DNA of 64,000 nucleotides from Paragonimus westermani (GCA_008508345.1 QNGE01003053.1:31136-95135), one strand, 5' to 3'; shown: positions 47,800-60,823, numbered from the stretch's first letter. Made by a program: numbers and translations. The notes: generated by a model from the letters alone, not told the origin.

Positions 47800-49262
47800 G
47801 TTCGTTAGCGCGTTATCAGCTCGGCTGCTGAGTCACCTTTGTATGGCAGAGTTATATAGATCTTTTCTTTATCAACTCTGTTAATTGGGGCTTGCATTGG
47901 TCTCTCTTGCACGCTTCTGATAATGAAGTTTTCACCATGGGCATTGCTAGCAAGGATATCCTGCATTATGCTCAGCGCCCATTCTATCGTATCTTCCGTA
48001 CAGATTCTTTTTGAGCTAATGTCAAGCAGCGTACACTAATCGGTACATAGATGTGGAGGTGTAGATACTGCCCACCTCAGGTTTTCTTTTTATATACACT
48101 TCACTGTAACGATCCATCTGGTCTGCGCGTTAGTGCTACGTCCAAAAATGTCACACGGTCATCAGTTTCTTGTTCCAAAGTAAATACAATGTGCTTATGA
48201 GCCTTGATGAAAACAGTCAAAAGCTTCTGCAAAAAACATCGTATACATATCGTCGATAATAACTGGCTGTCTTAATAGCCTCGTCCAGCTGGTTGTTCTC
48301 GAGCATGCTCATAAAAATGTCTGCCAGTAACGGGCTTAACGGTGAGCCCATAATCACACAAGCAATCTGGTATTAAACCTCACCATTGAATTGAGACTGA
48401 TTGTTGCTAGTGCAGTACATTATTAACTCCTTCAGCTCAGTCGCAGGTAGGCCGACGTTAGTCTGACGACTTTTGATATAATCATGAAAATTGCATCGTT
48501 TCGATTAGAGGGACATTGGTGATTATAGACGAAACATCTAAAGCTATCATTTTCTTGTCCGACAAGTTGGGGTGAGAGATAGAATCAACAAAGTCAGACG
48601 TATCTCTTAAACTGTATCTGTTAGCTTCGCTTTTAACGGGCTCCAGGATCTGCACAAGCCACCGCGCATCAGCGTGATAGAATGAATTACACATGTCAAG
48701 TATCGGTCTAAGCACCACTTCGTCTTTATATATATTTGGCAGTCCGTACAGCCGCGGGTTAAGGGTTCCATTTGGACGAATACCTGTACACCAATGACGT
48801 CAGCCTGTTTCAACCGTCGTAGAGTCCTCGAAAACCTCTTTTCATTTGCCACCGTCTTATCTGCTCCGGATTTCTCCTCCTGAAATTAGACAGAGTACTC
48901 ATCATTTTTGAAATGGAAACATCCCTATTCAACGGAACAATTCCGGCCTCCTTACCTGGTCTTGATAACATAATCGATTGATCGTTTTTCAGTGCCGCAA
49001 GCTTCTCTAAATGGGACCTTGTAAGTAATACATAAGTTGAGGTTCTACGACCTAGGTATTTGTAGCAAGCATTAACGACAGTGGATTTGAAACATTCAGA
49101 ATTCAGTTCGGAATACCGACACAACTCTTGTAACTTACAGTTAAAGTTTTCAAACTGAACCTCAAGGTCGAGTTGCCTACATTTACCACCGGGATAACAG
49201 AATTTTGGACCCAGCGACAAGGTTTTAGTCAGTCTTTTACTAAATGTCAGAGAGGGAAAACT
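47800..49262 (-). mobile_element. Penelope-like element relic (reverse transcriptase)
   Basis: Read on the minus strand, the N-terminal region has LSLGPKFCYPGG (about 49225). It continues through a 136-codon open part to VLRPILDMCNSFYHADARWL (48718 downward) and motif A ALDVSSIITNVPL. Further blocks are MGSPLSPLLADIFM (about 48350), YRRYVYDVF (48260-48238; the catalytic YVDD is changed to YVYD), TFLDVALTRRPDG and a C-terminal LPYKGDSAAELITR (about 47850). Several frame changes and stops interrupt it, for example a TAA just before the GSPLSP block. No GIY-YIG domain was seen downstream. It is dead and of the same subtype as the fragment at 32325. Confidence 0.8.
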
Positions 49263-49902
49263 AAGAACACACCGCTCCGGTTGTTCAGGGAATTACAACC
49301 GCGGCTTCTTCGGACTGACTCTGAGGAGTAGATTTGTCCGCTTCCTCTCGACTGACCTATCTACGGTCTTCTACACATAGGACTCGGAAGTGTTTCGTTC
49401 CAATTCCGGTAAGTAAGCCTAATATGAGAAGTTATCGAAAACAGTTCTGTTCGTTGAAACCAAAATTGTTTCACATGATTTCTACGGGGATTTTCAGTTA
49501 TTTAAAACATACTCATAGTTAATTCGCCACTGTGTTTATTCTGTTATCCACTTGCAAATCCGTTCACCAACCTTGGTTTCACACGCATGATTTCTGGCAT
49601 TTGCGACTTTCGTGACCCTACCGTTCTTTACTTATTCGAATTGATCGATATTTCGGACAGTGTGTTCAGACGATATATACTGACGTCCTGTAGTGGTTAT
49701 GGCGACGCAAACACGCACACGTTAACGAGCACTCATGAAAGCCTTGGCGTTGATTTCGACAGCTGGGTTTTGGGGTGCCTTCAGTATGCTATTATGGAAA
49801 AACCACTGACAGCCTCACCAAAAATAAATTAGGCCAAGTTGGAATAAAACGCAACAGTTCGATGAAATAAACTATTATTCCAAATTACATTCATACATGC
49901 AG
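49263..49902. other. No feature recognised
   Basis: Two short + strand frames (49334-49522, 49587-49832) are open but have no motif or splice context. Confidence 0.4.
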
Positions 49903-51180
49903 ATGACACGTAATGCCATAGGCGATGATATGCAAACCGCTTCGACAATGGCCAAAATTAAAACGAAATTGTGCACTCTGGCTGGACTGTTAGTGGGTGC
50001 AGCGGACAGTGTACAAGCAACCACTATGAAAGAACTGTCGAACGCAAGGTAACTTGCCACTAATGTGACAAATGTCACCGGCCACAACATGGGCAATGTT
50101 GAAACAAAAACAGAGAATCACTGGATACGTCAGTAGAATGCTAGTCTCCTGTGCGATATGAACGTTTCCCAGCACTCGGTACAGAAATCTCCGGATACCG
50201 GATCAGTTTTCGACTGATAGAAATCACAATTTGAGATGGTCGGGACACGGACTAATTGTTTCAACTATGACTCTACCAGGGTGAGACCATCAACAGCCTC
50301 ATGGTACAATCAGGTGGTCACACAGTGATGTGGTCACCAGCTATAGTAATCCTGATGATCCTCTTGAGTAAAGCTACCGGGATTAGTTGGCTCGTTAAAA
50401 AACAAAAACACCAGACCTGACAGATTGACGCAGTCGATGGCGCGCCTGCATCTCTCGTCATTGTTACATCAAACAAAACTATTGTGTTGGATTATCAAGA
50501 CGAAAGTGTAGGTGCTCCAACTCTCGGCGGAATACATAGAAGTAGCAGCACCGTATGTCCAAAATCCCACAACGAGCGAGTCGAGTACAACTTGGGTAAC
50601 CAGATGAGTAGTCGCTCAACTGAGATGGCAGGCAAAATGGGATGGATAATCGGAACTGGGTGACGATTATTTTAACATCCGGCGAAATCTTTCAAAGTGG
50701 TGGTATAATACGGCCAGTGGCCAGAGTGGATGAATTACGGGCATCACGAGCAACCAGACGAGCAATCGCCCAACAAGATCAGTCCGACGTACAAGGAATG
50801 ACAGGCGAAAAACGCCGTGACAGAAGGCGTCGGACACACGACTCGCGGGCGGAAACTGGAGTTGCTGTGGGCCGGATATGACATAAACGTGAGTGCGGCG
50901 TAGTGTGGTGACCAACAATTTGGACAGTAAAAGCTGTGCTTTATTGAACGCCTTTTCGCTCCAACATGAGTTCCTCAAACCATCTGGTCAAGTGTATGGC
51001 AGCCAGTGTATGCGACACATGAAAAGGAGTATAACTGCACATTTGAAAGCAAACGCAAATGATACATTACCAAGGGCAGTATTGCTCGAATGGAGAGATC
51101 AGTACGTAGATCTGACAAAAATAGGGCCACGTTTACGTGGTTACCTTAATCGACGCGGCAAAATGATTGTAGAGCAGTGA
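49903..51180 (+). other. Unidentified block of overlapping open frames
   Basis: Four neighbouring + strand frames read like protein. 49903-50048 ends at a donor-like AG/GTAACT. 50271-50663 is 130 codons with one TGA at 50418 and contains a membrane-like segment VMWSPAIVILMILL followed by a basic KKQKH. 50642-50881 ends in an Arg-rich tail (KRRDRRRRTHDSR). 50893-51180 has 95 codons and includes GPRLRGYLNRRGKM. They lie in three frames and overlap or abut. No family is recognised. It may be the decayed 3' part of an unknown retroelement or viral insertion, or chance: the opposite strand is also open in two places. Confidence 0.25.
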
Positions 51181-51245
51181 CTCGATCAAGCTGAAAAACA
51201 TATCCAGGCAACAAACTGCAGCTGTACAGCTAACTTGACAAGTAG

Positions 51246-51580
51246 AGCTGAAGGTGTCGGACAAAATTTCACAATCACAAAATCTCGAAAATGGAAATGT
51301 GTGCAGTAAACCTACTGTCCAAAGTGATAAGAGATTTTAACCACACATCACTCAGTAGGGAGAATTCGAAGCAAACCTCCCGCTTTCAGTTGTTCAACTG
51401 CACCAACGTGTTCGTCAGGTGCTAGTACAAGGCAAACCGAGGGAGTTTGTTGTGTCGTCCTGATTCCAAGTAAAACGCAAAAGTTATTGTGAGTCATCAC
51501 ACTGTGGATCCGAATCCGTTTGTGGATTGTGTACGTAGTCACTGTGTTGCGGTGACTGAAAGCCCGGGCAGTTTGAGTAC
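51246..51580 (+). repeat. 335-bp dispersed repeat, copy A
   Basis: Highly similar, base for base, to 62911-63245 in the same orientation with only small indels. It has no terminal inverted repeats, no coding motif and no poly(A) tail. It may be part of a longer uncharacterised interspersed repeat. Its placement on the far side of the degenerate prominin copy from copy B is notable. Confidence 0.85.
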
Positions 51581-52998
51581 TTCTACAAGTAAACAATACT
51601 CATTCGGATTTCAGTGTTCTCCGCAGTAGCCAGAACGTGTTTTTTGTCTCTTAGTTGAACGTGTGTTGCTTGCTTTTGTCGATCAACCGCATTTTGGAGG
51701 CACAACAACAGTAGTACAAAAATAAATTTCAAGCATCATATACTGTAAGAGTAAAGAATCCAAAGGGTGGCCGATTTTAATCGCTATAGTGTCAGCACTG
51801 ATCAGATCGGTAGCAAAATATGAGTGACCAATCAGTGAATCTATAAAGTATCGGGTGTAACTCAAACGTTGATTAGTCAAAAAGTGATAGAAATTGCGGT
51901 AGACAAGTGGACTGTTGCTACTGCGATCATCGTTGTAAGTCCGTAATATTCATAGCAACATCTTCGTTGCATGTGAATTCGTCTTGCATGCTACAAGTTG
52001 ATATTTCTCTGAAAACAGAGGAACAAACTACTATACACAATTTGAATGACCAACAACGAGGCATCGCAGTCGAAACTGACTAGTCAGTCAACTTCTCAAA
52101 CCGGTTAAACAGTTTGCCGATTGGAAGAAACCTAGACTGTCCAAAAACTTTAGAATTCGCGTTGGGTGATTGCAGTAGGTAAAGTGACACTGTTGAATGA
52201 AAAGGAAGTGATAAATGTTTGGGAAAATGTGAGAAGGAGAAGAGATATCACAGGCTACCACCAGTGTCACCAACTTGTCTCTGTATGTATTGCGTGGAAA
52301 TCCGCTTAAAGCTAATAGGAGTTTGATTATTAATTGAACTCATTATTTGCACATAATTCTACGGTCCACAACGACCGACCGTTTTTTCAACCGCTAGATG
52401 CGACATACTCAGGTGAGAGGAGAGTGCACGTAACCCTTGTGTTCGGGCTGATTACGTTGAACATGAGAACCAGATAACTTCAGTATGCACGACACCTGGT
52501 TACTTATAACCTACTTGCGTGTGCACGAGTATTCTCTACATGTGCTGGATTTCACGGGTTTGATGAACCAAGTCGGCTAGGTGATTCCTACCAGTTAATG
52601 TGCACACTAACAAGAGGCCTCACAGTTCACCGTCGATGTGGGCCTTTCGTAATACTTACTAGCCTGAACTTTGGCGACGGACATCTCAACAGACCGGCTG
52701 CGATTAATTTTCTCTCATTAAAATACTCCTGTGTGGCGAACATGTGTCAAAACACAATCTACCACAACCTATTCGCATGCGTTGTCTCAAATGAACAAAT
52801 TTAGCTAGAGATGATACAAGTGAAGGATGTATAGGGAGGCAACCCAAAGACTTTCAGTTGATTTTGTCACACTGTATATCCTACTCAGTGGAGGTGTTCT
52901 GATACGCTTTGCAAGACGATGGCTACTGATGCTAGCAATGTTCATCAGAACAGTCGATGGTCAAACGCTCACTGTTTGCTGCGGGTTTTTTATTTCAG
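51581..52998. other. No feature recognised
   Basis: Short open frames only. The 3' end is a pyrimidine-rich tract (gttttttatttcag) serving as acceptor for the exon-like stretch that follows. Confidence 0.4.
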
Positions 52999-53384
52999 AA
53001 GTACAGGTTTTGGCTCACGAAGCATCCGTCAAGTTTTACGTCCAAGACCTTGTATAAGCAGCAATAGGCCGCTTGGACAGCGTGCGCATTGACCAGTTTA
53101 ATGTACCCGTTTGTTCAGATGGCATTAAGATACTGACAACACGAATACAACAACAAGAGAATCATGTGTTAGTTCGCATGCTTCATACACAAGCTAATGC
53201 TTTATGGAAGCTGAAAAGTGATCTAACGAAACAACTTCAAAACAATTTTCTTCGACTGCAGCGCGATTCGGAAACGCTGGCTTTGTTCTCAATGGAAATA
53301 CGCTATAACACGGAACGACCGAGCGAATGCAATCGAGCTGTAACGATCATTACGAAAATGTTACGTCATGGAGAGACAATGTAA
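52999..53384 (+). pseudogene. Unidentified coiled-coil-like exon with one in-frame stop
   Basis: After a strong acceptor (ttttttatttcag, AG at 52997-52998) one frame runs to 53384, broken only by TAA at 53055-53057. The translation is helical and charged (for example LWKLKSDLTKQLQNNFLRLQ) and continues naturally across the stop (QDLV/AAIGRLDSVRIDQF). This is what a decayed exon looks like. The 3' end is uncertain; a possible donor GTAACG occurs at 53340. It does not match any exon of the prominin-like gene. The family is not recognised. It could be a live exon if the stop is an assembly error. Confidence 0.4.
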
Positions 53385-54086
53385 AAATAATTGAGCTGGA
53401 ACGATTTCTACGATGCAATGATGCTGTGCGCGCTGCTGTAATCTCGAAGAGTCGATACCCAAGCAGACCACGAAGAAAAAACACTGGTTTCCAGAATGAG
53501 AGTTCTTACTGTCTCAGTCCGAAGACCAATTACAAATGCAGCTCTTGCGTATTGGTACCTCGTGAAGCAACCTGGTGAATAATGTCCAGTATTCAATGTT
53601 CAATGACCAATATTCAATGAGCAATGTTCAGTGAAAAGCGTCCTGGGTCGACAACAGACGAATTAGCGTCCAGTATGTAAATCAACGCCAGAAATAGAAA
53701 AAAACGATGGTGCAATAGAGGGATTCGAATTTACAAAGTGATAAACGTTCGTTTCCGGTTAAATGGACAGTTTCTGGGGTATTTGACATCCCCAACAACA
53801 TAGTAGTGTAATGTTCGTTAGTCAAACAGCAACCTTAACGGGCAACCCAACGAGAATAACGAGCAAAACAGCACGCACACTTTCACCTATAACTGTAGTC
53901 AACCAACTCTGATTTCTTCTTCATTTTTGACCTACAAGTGTTGAATTTATTAGACTAGATGCCTTTAATTCGCATGCTTATAACTGATTGGTACATAAGG
54001 AATGACCATACATTTCTTGTATTCAGATATATAGTTTCGTTGTACACCTTAACCTAGCTTGCATCTCACTTGCTCCCGTCTTTCAG
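53385..54086. other. No gene; short TTCAATG-type repeats
   Basis: At 53587-53632 the words TTCAATG and CCAATATTCAATG recur in imperfect tandem. The last 60-80 bases resemble the sequence before exon 1 of the prominin-like gene (from about 6560), marking the left part of the duplicated segment. Confidence 0.5.
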
Positions 54087-54486
54087 GAAAAAACCAAAGA
54101 ACATTAACCAACCATGCCTCTTTCCAGCTGACTTGCCATCGTTGAAAACTGGTTAAGATTAGCCCGCTCGTTACAATCGTATGAAACAGTTGGTTTGATA
54201 CAGTACCTGTTCGAACCGGTGAATGTTGCAACCACTTCGGAGGTGTTGTTCAGAACATCCACTTTTAACAGCAGCACGATTAAGATTCTTGTTACCCACA
54301 AGTCTTTAGGAGACCCCAATTTATCATCGGAGGTGACTCCGACGGAAACAGAAGGAAGTAAATATCTGATTTTTTTGGCCGTTGGTGTCGCCTCATCTCT
54401 CAGTGGTTTAATGCTGGTGATGGCCACTTCGATATTCTCGTGCTCAAAACAAAGATCGGGATCCAAAAGCGAAAAGGGAAACACAT
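54087..54486 (+). pseudogene. PROM1-like: Degenerate duplicate of prominin-like exon 1
   Basis: The splice acceptor (gtctttcag), leader and ATG (54114) are conserved with 6642-6669, and the frame aligns residue by residue with exon 1. Shared blocks include YLFEPV, ATTSEVL, TFNSSTIK, PTETEGSKYL versus PTETGGSNYL, and QRSGSKS. Codon 6 is TGA (54129-54131), a short in-frame deletion removes residues around 67-78, and the TM1 is less regular. The donor region has changed to ...cat/GTACGA. Apart from the early stop the frame is open for over 160 codons, so the inactivation may be recent. Translation from a later start would lose only the extreme N-terminus, so a functional copy is not fully excluded. 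Confidence 0.8.
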
Positions 54487-57400
54487 GTACGAAGTTATTT
54501 TCCAACGTTCAAAATTTACCACTCTCCTACCCGCTCTCAGAGGAGACAGCGGTGGAAGGGTTCGAACGTGTTAGCTCTAAGGAGCTTTACATTCGTCGAG
54601 TGTTAGCAGGTTCATGTGCTCATAATTCGGGTTAGAGGACGAAGTTCTCTTTTGGTAACATATGCGTGTTGGTGAGCTGTGAAGCTATTCAAGAAAACAG
54701 TCCCTCCGTTATTCACACAAGGCCATACTGACTGTCTATTCCATCCTGTTGTGTAACAACTAGTCTTTCCTCGGAGAGGTCTCATTTGCCACACAATAAA
54801 AATTCAAGTCCTGGTGACGTGTGAGACACCTACTTTTATAAGCAACAGGTAGATTTATGTGTTCACAGGCAGAATTGCGAATAAATATGATGGTGTTCTG
54901 TTCTTCAGCATACTCGTACCCTACACAATGATAGATTTCGGCAACTAAACGGTTCATGGAAACGCCTGGAAAAGTCTGACCTGCTTCGTTATCGATTGAC
55001 ATCCATTGCATGGCTCCAAGACATGTCTGAACAAGTTCAATGCATTTTTGCTTGGAACATTTGCAGCTACACAGATTAAAATTCTGAATTTATGGGCGCT
55101 ATTGTTTCGAACATCGTAAAACCGAGCGATATATATTTAGGTGTTTATCCACAACAACATTCCTGTGACTGGTAGGTTGTTTAGGTTGGTGTTTAGAAAC
55201 CTAACGGCTACGTCAATTATACTGTTGTAGGCCGTTTCGTTTCATGCCCGAGAAAAGTTACTCTGAACAACCTAACCGTCTGAGTGTTTGTTGGAATAAT
55301 CCGTTGTCAAAAAAACTACTACAAGTGTATGCATAATTGTCAGCAGCACATATTTATAAATGTGTGCATATGGAAGCGTATATATTTACTTAATGAGGGA
55401 ACAAGCAAATGCGTCGACTCGTGTGACAAGTAGGTATGTATACATCTCCATAATTACATACACTTGGATATGTGGACCCATGGACGGGTATATGTTTGTA
55501 TTCATGATCTGAACATATGTGATCTCATATTCATGTGTGTGTATGTGTACAAATATTTATAAACTTGTTTCTATATTTCATTATGTATCTGTTTATGTAT
55601 ATATATATGTGACAATGAGTGCGAACAGGTTCATAACTCTCTGAAGATAACTTCGCGGTACGTAGAATACATCGCTTTTTATGGGAAGATTGACAGTATT
55701 ATACGCACTATCTTAACCAATCTTGATATGACTTCCACTTCAATGAACGTTTCAAAACTTTTGTACGAAAGAAAATAGACTCTAATTTTGGGGACCGCGC
55801 TTTACTGCGGTCGTATAGCATTTCATCTACTTGACGTCCAAAGAACTTGAAAATTGTTTAACTCATTGTTTAACTCATTTGTATGCGTATCCCAGCAAAT
55901 CAGTATTTAGCTCAGGCTTGTACAATGGCAATCTTGGAAGATTCATGAACGGCAATCAACGCCCATCTACAAAATATTTTACACGCATATAATCTAATAA
56001 CCGAGTGCGTTGCACTTCATTGTAGTGTTTGCGCTGTTATCGCACAGACAGGAAACAATTTTATGCGATCTTCATGGACACTTACTTGTATAAAACTTTG
56101 AATATGGTACGATACACTGTCCACATGAATGAGAACAACATTCTGATATCAAAGTTAACCGCACAAGCAAATCAATACTTGCTCCGGGTAACCAGTGATG
56201 TACGCGTGTGCGCATCATAAATGTTATAATTTCTACGCTGACTTCACCGGGATTCACCTAGCATAGAATGACGTCAAACTGACTCACAAGCGCATGTCAC
56301 GTTGAAATACTGAAGTGTCAACTCGGAGGAAGTCCCTTGAAGTACCCTATTGCTTCGCCATCTTTTAAGAGGTCATTCATCAAACTTCGACAAAATCAGT
56401 GTCACATGATATCTTCCTTAATCACCCTTGGAAGTTTCAATCAAAGCAAGAGTTCGGGAACTTATGAGTCTCTTTTAATCATGCGTAAAATATAAACTAC
56501 ACAGCACTGGACTGGTTCAAATTGGTGCATGATATATACGGACGAGGAAGCATGCAAGTAGCAGATGCAAGTTATCATGTGGTGTTCACTCTCCTTAAAT
56601 AGTGGACAAACTCACAGGTCAACCTGTTTGCAAGCCGATGTTCGTATATGACACCATCAGATTGTACCCGTCAGGACTGTGTCCGTGAGTGCAAAACTAT
56701 CCTGAGGCTCGGAATCTCCACCAAACCACTATTAAGTTCGACCGGTGCGGAGACTTATTTACTGGTGAATTCACATGAACGACAGATATCGGGTAAATAA
56801 AGACATGAATTAGAATGATAGTCGGCGTGGAGCAACGAGATTCGGAAATCAAGACAGCGGTTCAAATGAAATAACTTATTCCACAGGTTGATCGGTTAGA
56901 AAAACTATCTCACTCAACCATTTTTGACTGTTCTTAAGTTGAAGTGATTAACATACTAGATGGATTTTGTGACACGTCGTCCACACAGTCCTCTCAAAAC
57001 GGATGCAGAACGTCTCCGTTACAATGTCTTCTACTTCAGACTTCTTGTTCTGAACCGTGAGCAGTGTGGTTCATTTCTAAAGAAGCTGATGTTTAGACAA
57101 CGGGTATATCAGTCACATCGGCTGTCAGCAGAGTGTTGTCCTATAGGTAGAGTCCACGATGTAAATCAGTCCCATCCTAAAAATAATTAATCTGTAACGA
57201 TGAATTTTCAGCAGTTAGGGTTTAGAAAAATAACTGTAGACTAGGCACCGTTTAGCATCTTCACTGCTTCCAGTTACTTCCCAAGAGAAACAATGTGGCG
57301 GTTTTGAGAGTCAAACCTAAGGTGTTCCCGCATTAGCTTAAGAGTGACCCTCGGAAGAGCAGGGATGCTTTCAAATGCAGCCTACACGCGTCGTTTGCTG

Positions 57401-58861
57401 AAAGTTGACCTGTACCCAACTAAGAACTATGGTCTACAGATTTATGCACACTTGTTTTAATTACCAAACCACACCAAACCAACTCCCATAAAATGACCTC
57501 CCAAGTGGGTAGGCGTTGCTCTTCAGAAATCATCTCTTGCGAAATTTGGCAGAGAGGGGGTATCAATGACTATTTCGTTGGGACACGGAAGGAAGCAAAC
57601 CAACTTTAACCGAAGTTTTCACCGTTATTTAACTGCCGACCACGGGGACGGCATTCCACAAACACGTTAGTCCTGTTCATACTGTCCACCCTGTCTTGGT
57701 CTGACGTTCCGATAGCACAGCGTTTTGCGTTTTTAGTCAACAGTTCTTAAATTCGTATGAGTGTTGTGTGCCTCACGCTTGTTCGTAGGCAGCCTGAGAG
57801 TATTTCACTCCAGGTGTTGACGTACTGCTTTGAACAGAATTATATGCTGCAGGGGATGTTTCTTATGATTTTTATTCTTTTCGGATTAGAGATATTTAAA
57901 TACTGCTTACTTTGACACGTGGTCTTTCAGTCTTGTGAGATGGTTGTGTATTGGTTACAAAGGCCTGAGGGTAAATTTCACTCAACTGCACTCTTCCACG
58001 CGACAGTAAGTATAACTCAAGGTCATTGAAAGCAACTTTGACGAAAATTCCGTATCAAACAGTAACATGTGACTATCTCCGAGGGTTCATATGGCATACC
58101 TCCACCAGGGAAACAAATTTAGTCTCCCAAAACGCGTTTCTCTATGTGGGTTGAATGTAGTTTTCTAACACACTCTAATTGTACTATCGATCAATCATCA
58201 GAAGTGAAGGTTGGAAAGCACTACGGAGAGTCCGATGTGCATTGGTGCATCTCTTTGTACAAAATGTTAGTATTTCAGTTTTGTCCGACTGAAATTCCGG
58301 CTACCGTTATTCCTAGAGTTATAAAATTCGGATCCAAAGTTGAACATCGAAACAAGAGTGGTTCAGGAAACAAAAATCATTCACTAAGTTACTGACCAAT
58401 TATTCAGTGGTGACGCTTGTAACAGAAGCGAAAAAGCTACAGCACATCAACACATATTAAAAGGAGAGCAAACCGAATACCATCCTGAAACTCGTTTCAG
58501 TGTGCAATTGCACTACTTGTTGAGGTGGTCAAAAAGGTAATTAAAATGAAATCGGTTCCGTCAAACTAGTCTAAGAGGGTATAGTCTACACTAATCAGAT
58601 CAAGAGAAGATTACTGCACAGTATTGAAACATGCTGCTTCACTTGATTCCTTGCTGTAATCTGATGGTTTTGCTGTCACGACAGTGTACTTAAAAGAGGT
58701 CAGTGAACATAAACTACAGCTGATACTCTGTGAAGGCATTAGAATCTTGGGACTGTCTGGATTATTTCCACTGACGAGGTGATATAAACTCACGAGATAA
58801 CAATCTGACCCATCACCTCATGTTCATACTGTTCCTGCAAGACACCTACCAGACGGCTGTG
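54487..58861. other. Intron-like region of the degenerate copy, 5' part
   Basis: No gene recognised. Contains an AT-rich, TATG/TACATA-rich low-complexity stretch at about 55335-55612. Short open frames show no motifs. Confidence 0.5.
55335..55612. repeat. AT-rich TATG/TACATA low-complexity tract
   Basis: Repeated TATG, TATA and GTGTGTATG words, ending in a (TA) run. A typical simple-sequence region. Confidence 0.6.
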
Positions 58862-58999
58862 ACACTCACGCACTGATGGTGTCACCTCGCTTGGTGATGA
58901 AACGTTTGCAACCTAAATGCCAAGCTCGGCGAACATATCAATACCAAACACATCAACCCAAGATACGAACAACACCACCACTGTTGCCAGCCATCAGAA
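58862..58999 (+). repeat. Penelope-like element, left direct terminal repeat
   Basis: 138 bp, closely matching 61429-61566. It contains a hammerhead-like core at 58870-58909, in which the conserved CTGATGA reads CTGATGG. Confidence 0.9.
58870..58909 (+). ncRNA. Hammerhead-ribozyme-like motif, left repeat (core substitution)
   Basis: Order on the + strand: GCA, CTGATGG, stem II (GTCACC tcgctt GGTGAT), GAAA, then C, GTT and TGC. Stem I would be GCA/TGC and stem III the palindrome ACGT, which has no loop and would need pairing with a second molecule. The G at the seventh core position (normally A) should disable it. Hammerhead motifs are known in the terminal repeats of Penelope-like elements. 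Confidence 0.35.
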
Positions 59000-59047
59000 A
59001 CCTCCATTGGCGCACAACGCTAAAAACAGCGTGTTGCTGGGAGACCT

Positions 59048-59515
59048 TTGCATGCAGAGGGGCTTCCACAGGTGAGCAACTATTCTTTTTGCATGAATAA
59101 CTGCGTCAAAAACGGGAGACAGTTGTTACGTATTCTAATAACCGATGCTCACAATCGGTTGCAAAAATACGAGAGTATCGTGACAGCCAAAAGAGAGGAC
59201 TGTAAACAAATAGTAGACAAACATCAGCTACAGAAATTAGAGGCAGCAATAGGACAGCGAGAAGCAAGAACCACGAATAAGAAGAGAATAGCCCTTGGAG
59301 AAAAGCTCTCAAGACTGTCGAAGAAGTATGTCAACTCCAGCAACTATACGTGGATGAGAAACTTAGCAAACCATCCATTAGCAAACGACGAGCAAGATAC
59401 ACTTGTAAAAGGACTTAATTTTAACACGAAAGATGCACCAAACAGAGAATACTTGGCCAGCTTGGAACATATAATGAAATTTAACGTCTTATCGAAAGAG
59501 GCACAACACCAATAA
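59048..59515 (+). pseudogene. Penelope-like element N-terminal region
   Basis: 155-codon open frame, Lys/Arg/Gln-rich and helical (for example NRLQKYESIVTAKREDCKQI), followed by SRLSKKYVNSSNYTWMRNL. This corresponds to the region upstream of the RT in Penelope-like proteins. It ends at a frameshift; the continuation LTQREQRALNNLKKDD is in another frame. The start is not certain, since the protein may begin upstream. Confidence 0.65.
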
Positions 59516-59572
59516 CCTTACCCAACGCGAACAACGAGCTTTGAACAACCTCAAAAAGGATGACATCATAAT

Positions 59573-60823
59573 TTGTTAGCTGATAGGGGACGGATGACAG
59601 TTATCATGGACAAGGTAGACTACGTAGAGAAAGCAAAACAACTGCTCAACGATACAACCACCTACAGCCTAATCAATGCTGATCTCACCAAAAAACTGGC
59701 CAACAAAATCAACAGCACACTAAAAAAGCTAGAGGCTGCGCATGAGATAAGCAAACAGGAGCACTGAAAAATGCACCCGAAAGATGCAACCACTGCTCAA
59801 TTCTACCGACTACCAAAAATACACAAAAATGGTGTCCCACTACGACCAATTGTATCTCTACCAGGCACACCGACCTGCAATTTGGCCAAAGACCTATTCA
59901 AACTGCTACGATATCTCATCGACGGGTCAGAACGTTCTATCAGCAATCCTGTACAATTCTTGAAAAAAATAAAACACGTAAGGATAAAAGAAAACGATAC
60001 AATGATTTCGTTTGATGTCACAACACTCTTCACATCCATTGACTTCACCCTAGCCAAAGAGACTGCGAAATTGTTAGACGAAAATCCCCGACCGAATGAA
60101 TCATTGGAACCTGAGAGCATATGCAACCTCATAGAGCTATGCATGTCGACGTACTTCACGTTAAATGGCCAAATCTACCAACAAATTAAAGGAACACCAT
60201 TGGGTTCGCCCATATCCGGATTTATCGCAGGGGCGGTCATGCAGAGTTTAGAGAATATCGCGCTACCAACGATCAAACCGAAACTTTGGGTACGATATGT
60301 TGACGATATATTCGTAATCCTTAAAGGCTCAATGATTGAAGACAAATACAGACTGCTAAACAACATTTTCAACGATATTAAATTCACGATGGAGATGGAA
60401 ACCGACAACGATCTGCCGTTCCTAGATGTACTAATCAACCGCAAACCTGATGGAACATTGGAGACCTCAGTTTTTCGGAAAGAAACACACACGGACCAAC
60501 TGCTTAATTTTCACAGCAATCACCCAGTCTGCCATAAAAGGAGCTGCATTCGAACTCTATTTAAACGGGCCGAAACACATTGCAGCACCACAGAGATCCG
60601 GCGAAAGGAAGAAAACTACCTATACCGAGTATTTCTTCGCAACGGATACCCACGAAATTTCATCAGACAGAGTCTAACACTGCTGACCCACCAACAAAAC
60701 GAATTGCACTACCATAACTCAAACCGTGTCACAAATGACCGCAAAACTACTGAGAACACACGGCATCACCCTAGCGTACAAGCCAACAGCAACAATACGA
60801 AGGATACTATCAAAACCAAATGA
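59573..60823 (+). pseudogene. Penelope-like reverse transcriptase (interrupted)
   Basis: One frame throughout, with TGA at 59765-59767. Blocks in order are ADRGRMTVIMDKVDYV, LPKIHKNGVPLRPIV, motif A SFDVTTLFTSID, GTPLGSPISGFIAG, the catalytic YVDD (60296-60307) and LPFLDVLI. The RT thumb ends near NYLYRVFLRNGYPRNFI. All catalytic Asp residues are present, so the only visible damage is the stop before the RT core and the frameshift after it. Confidence 0.88.
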
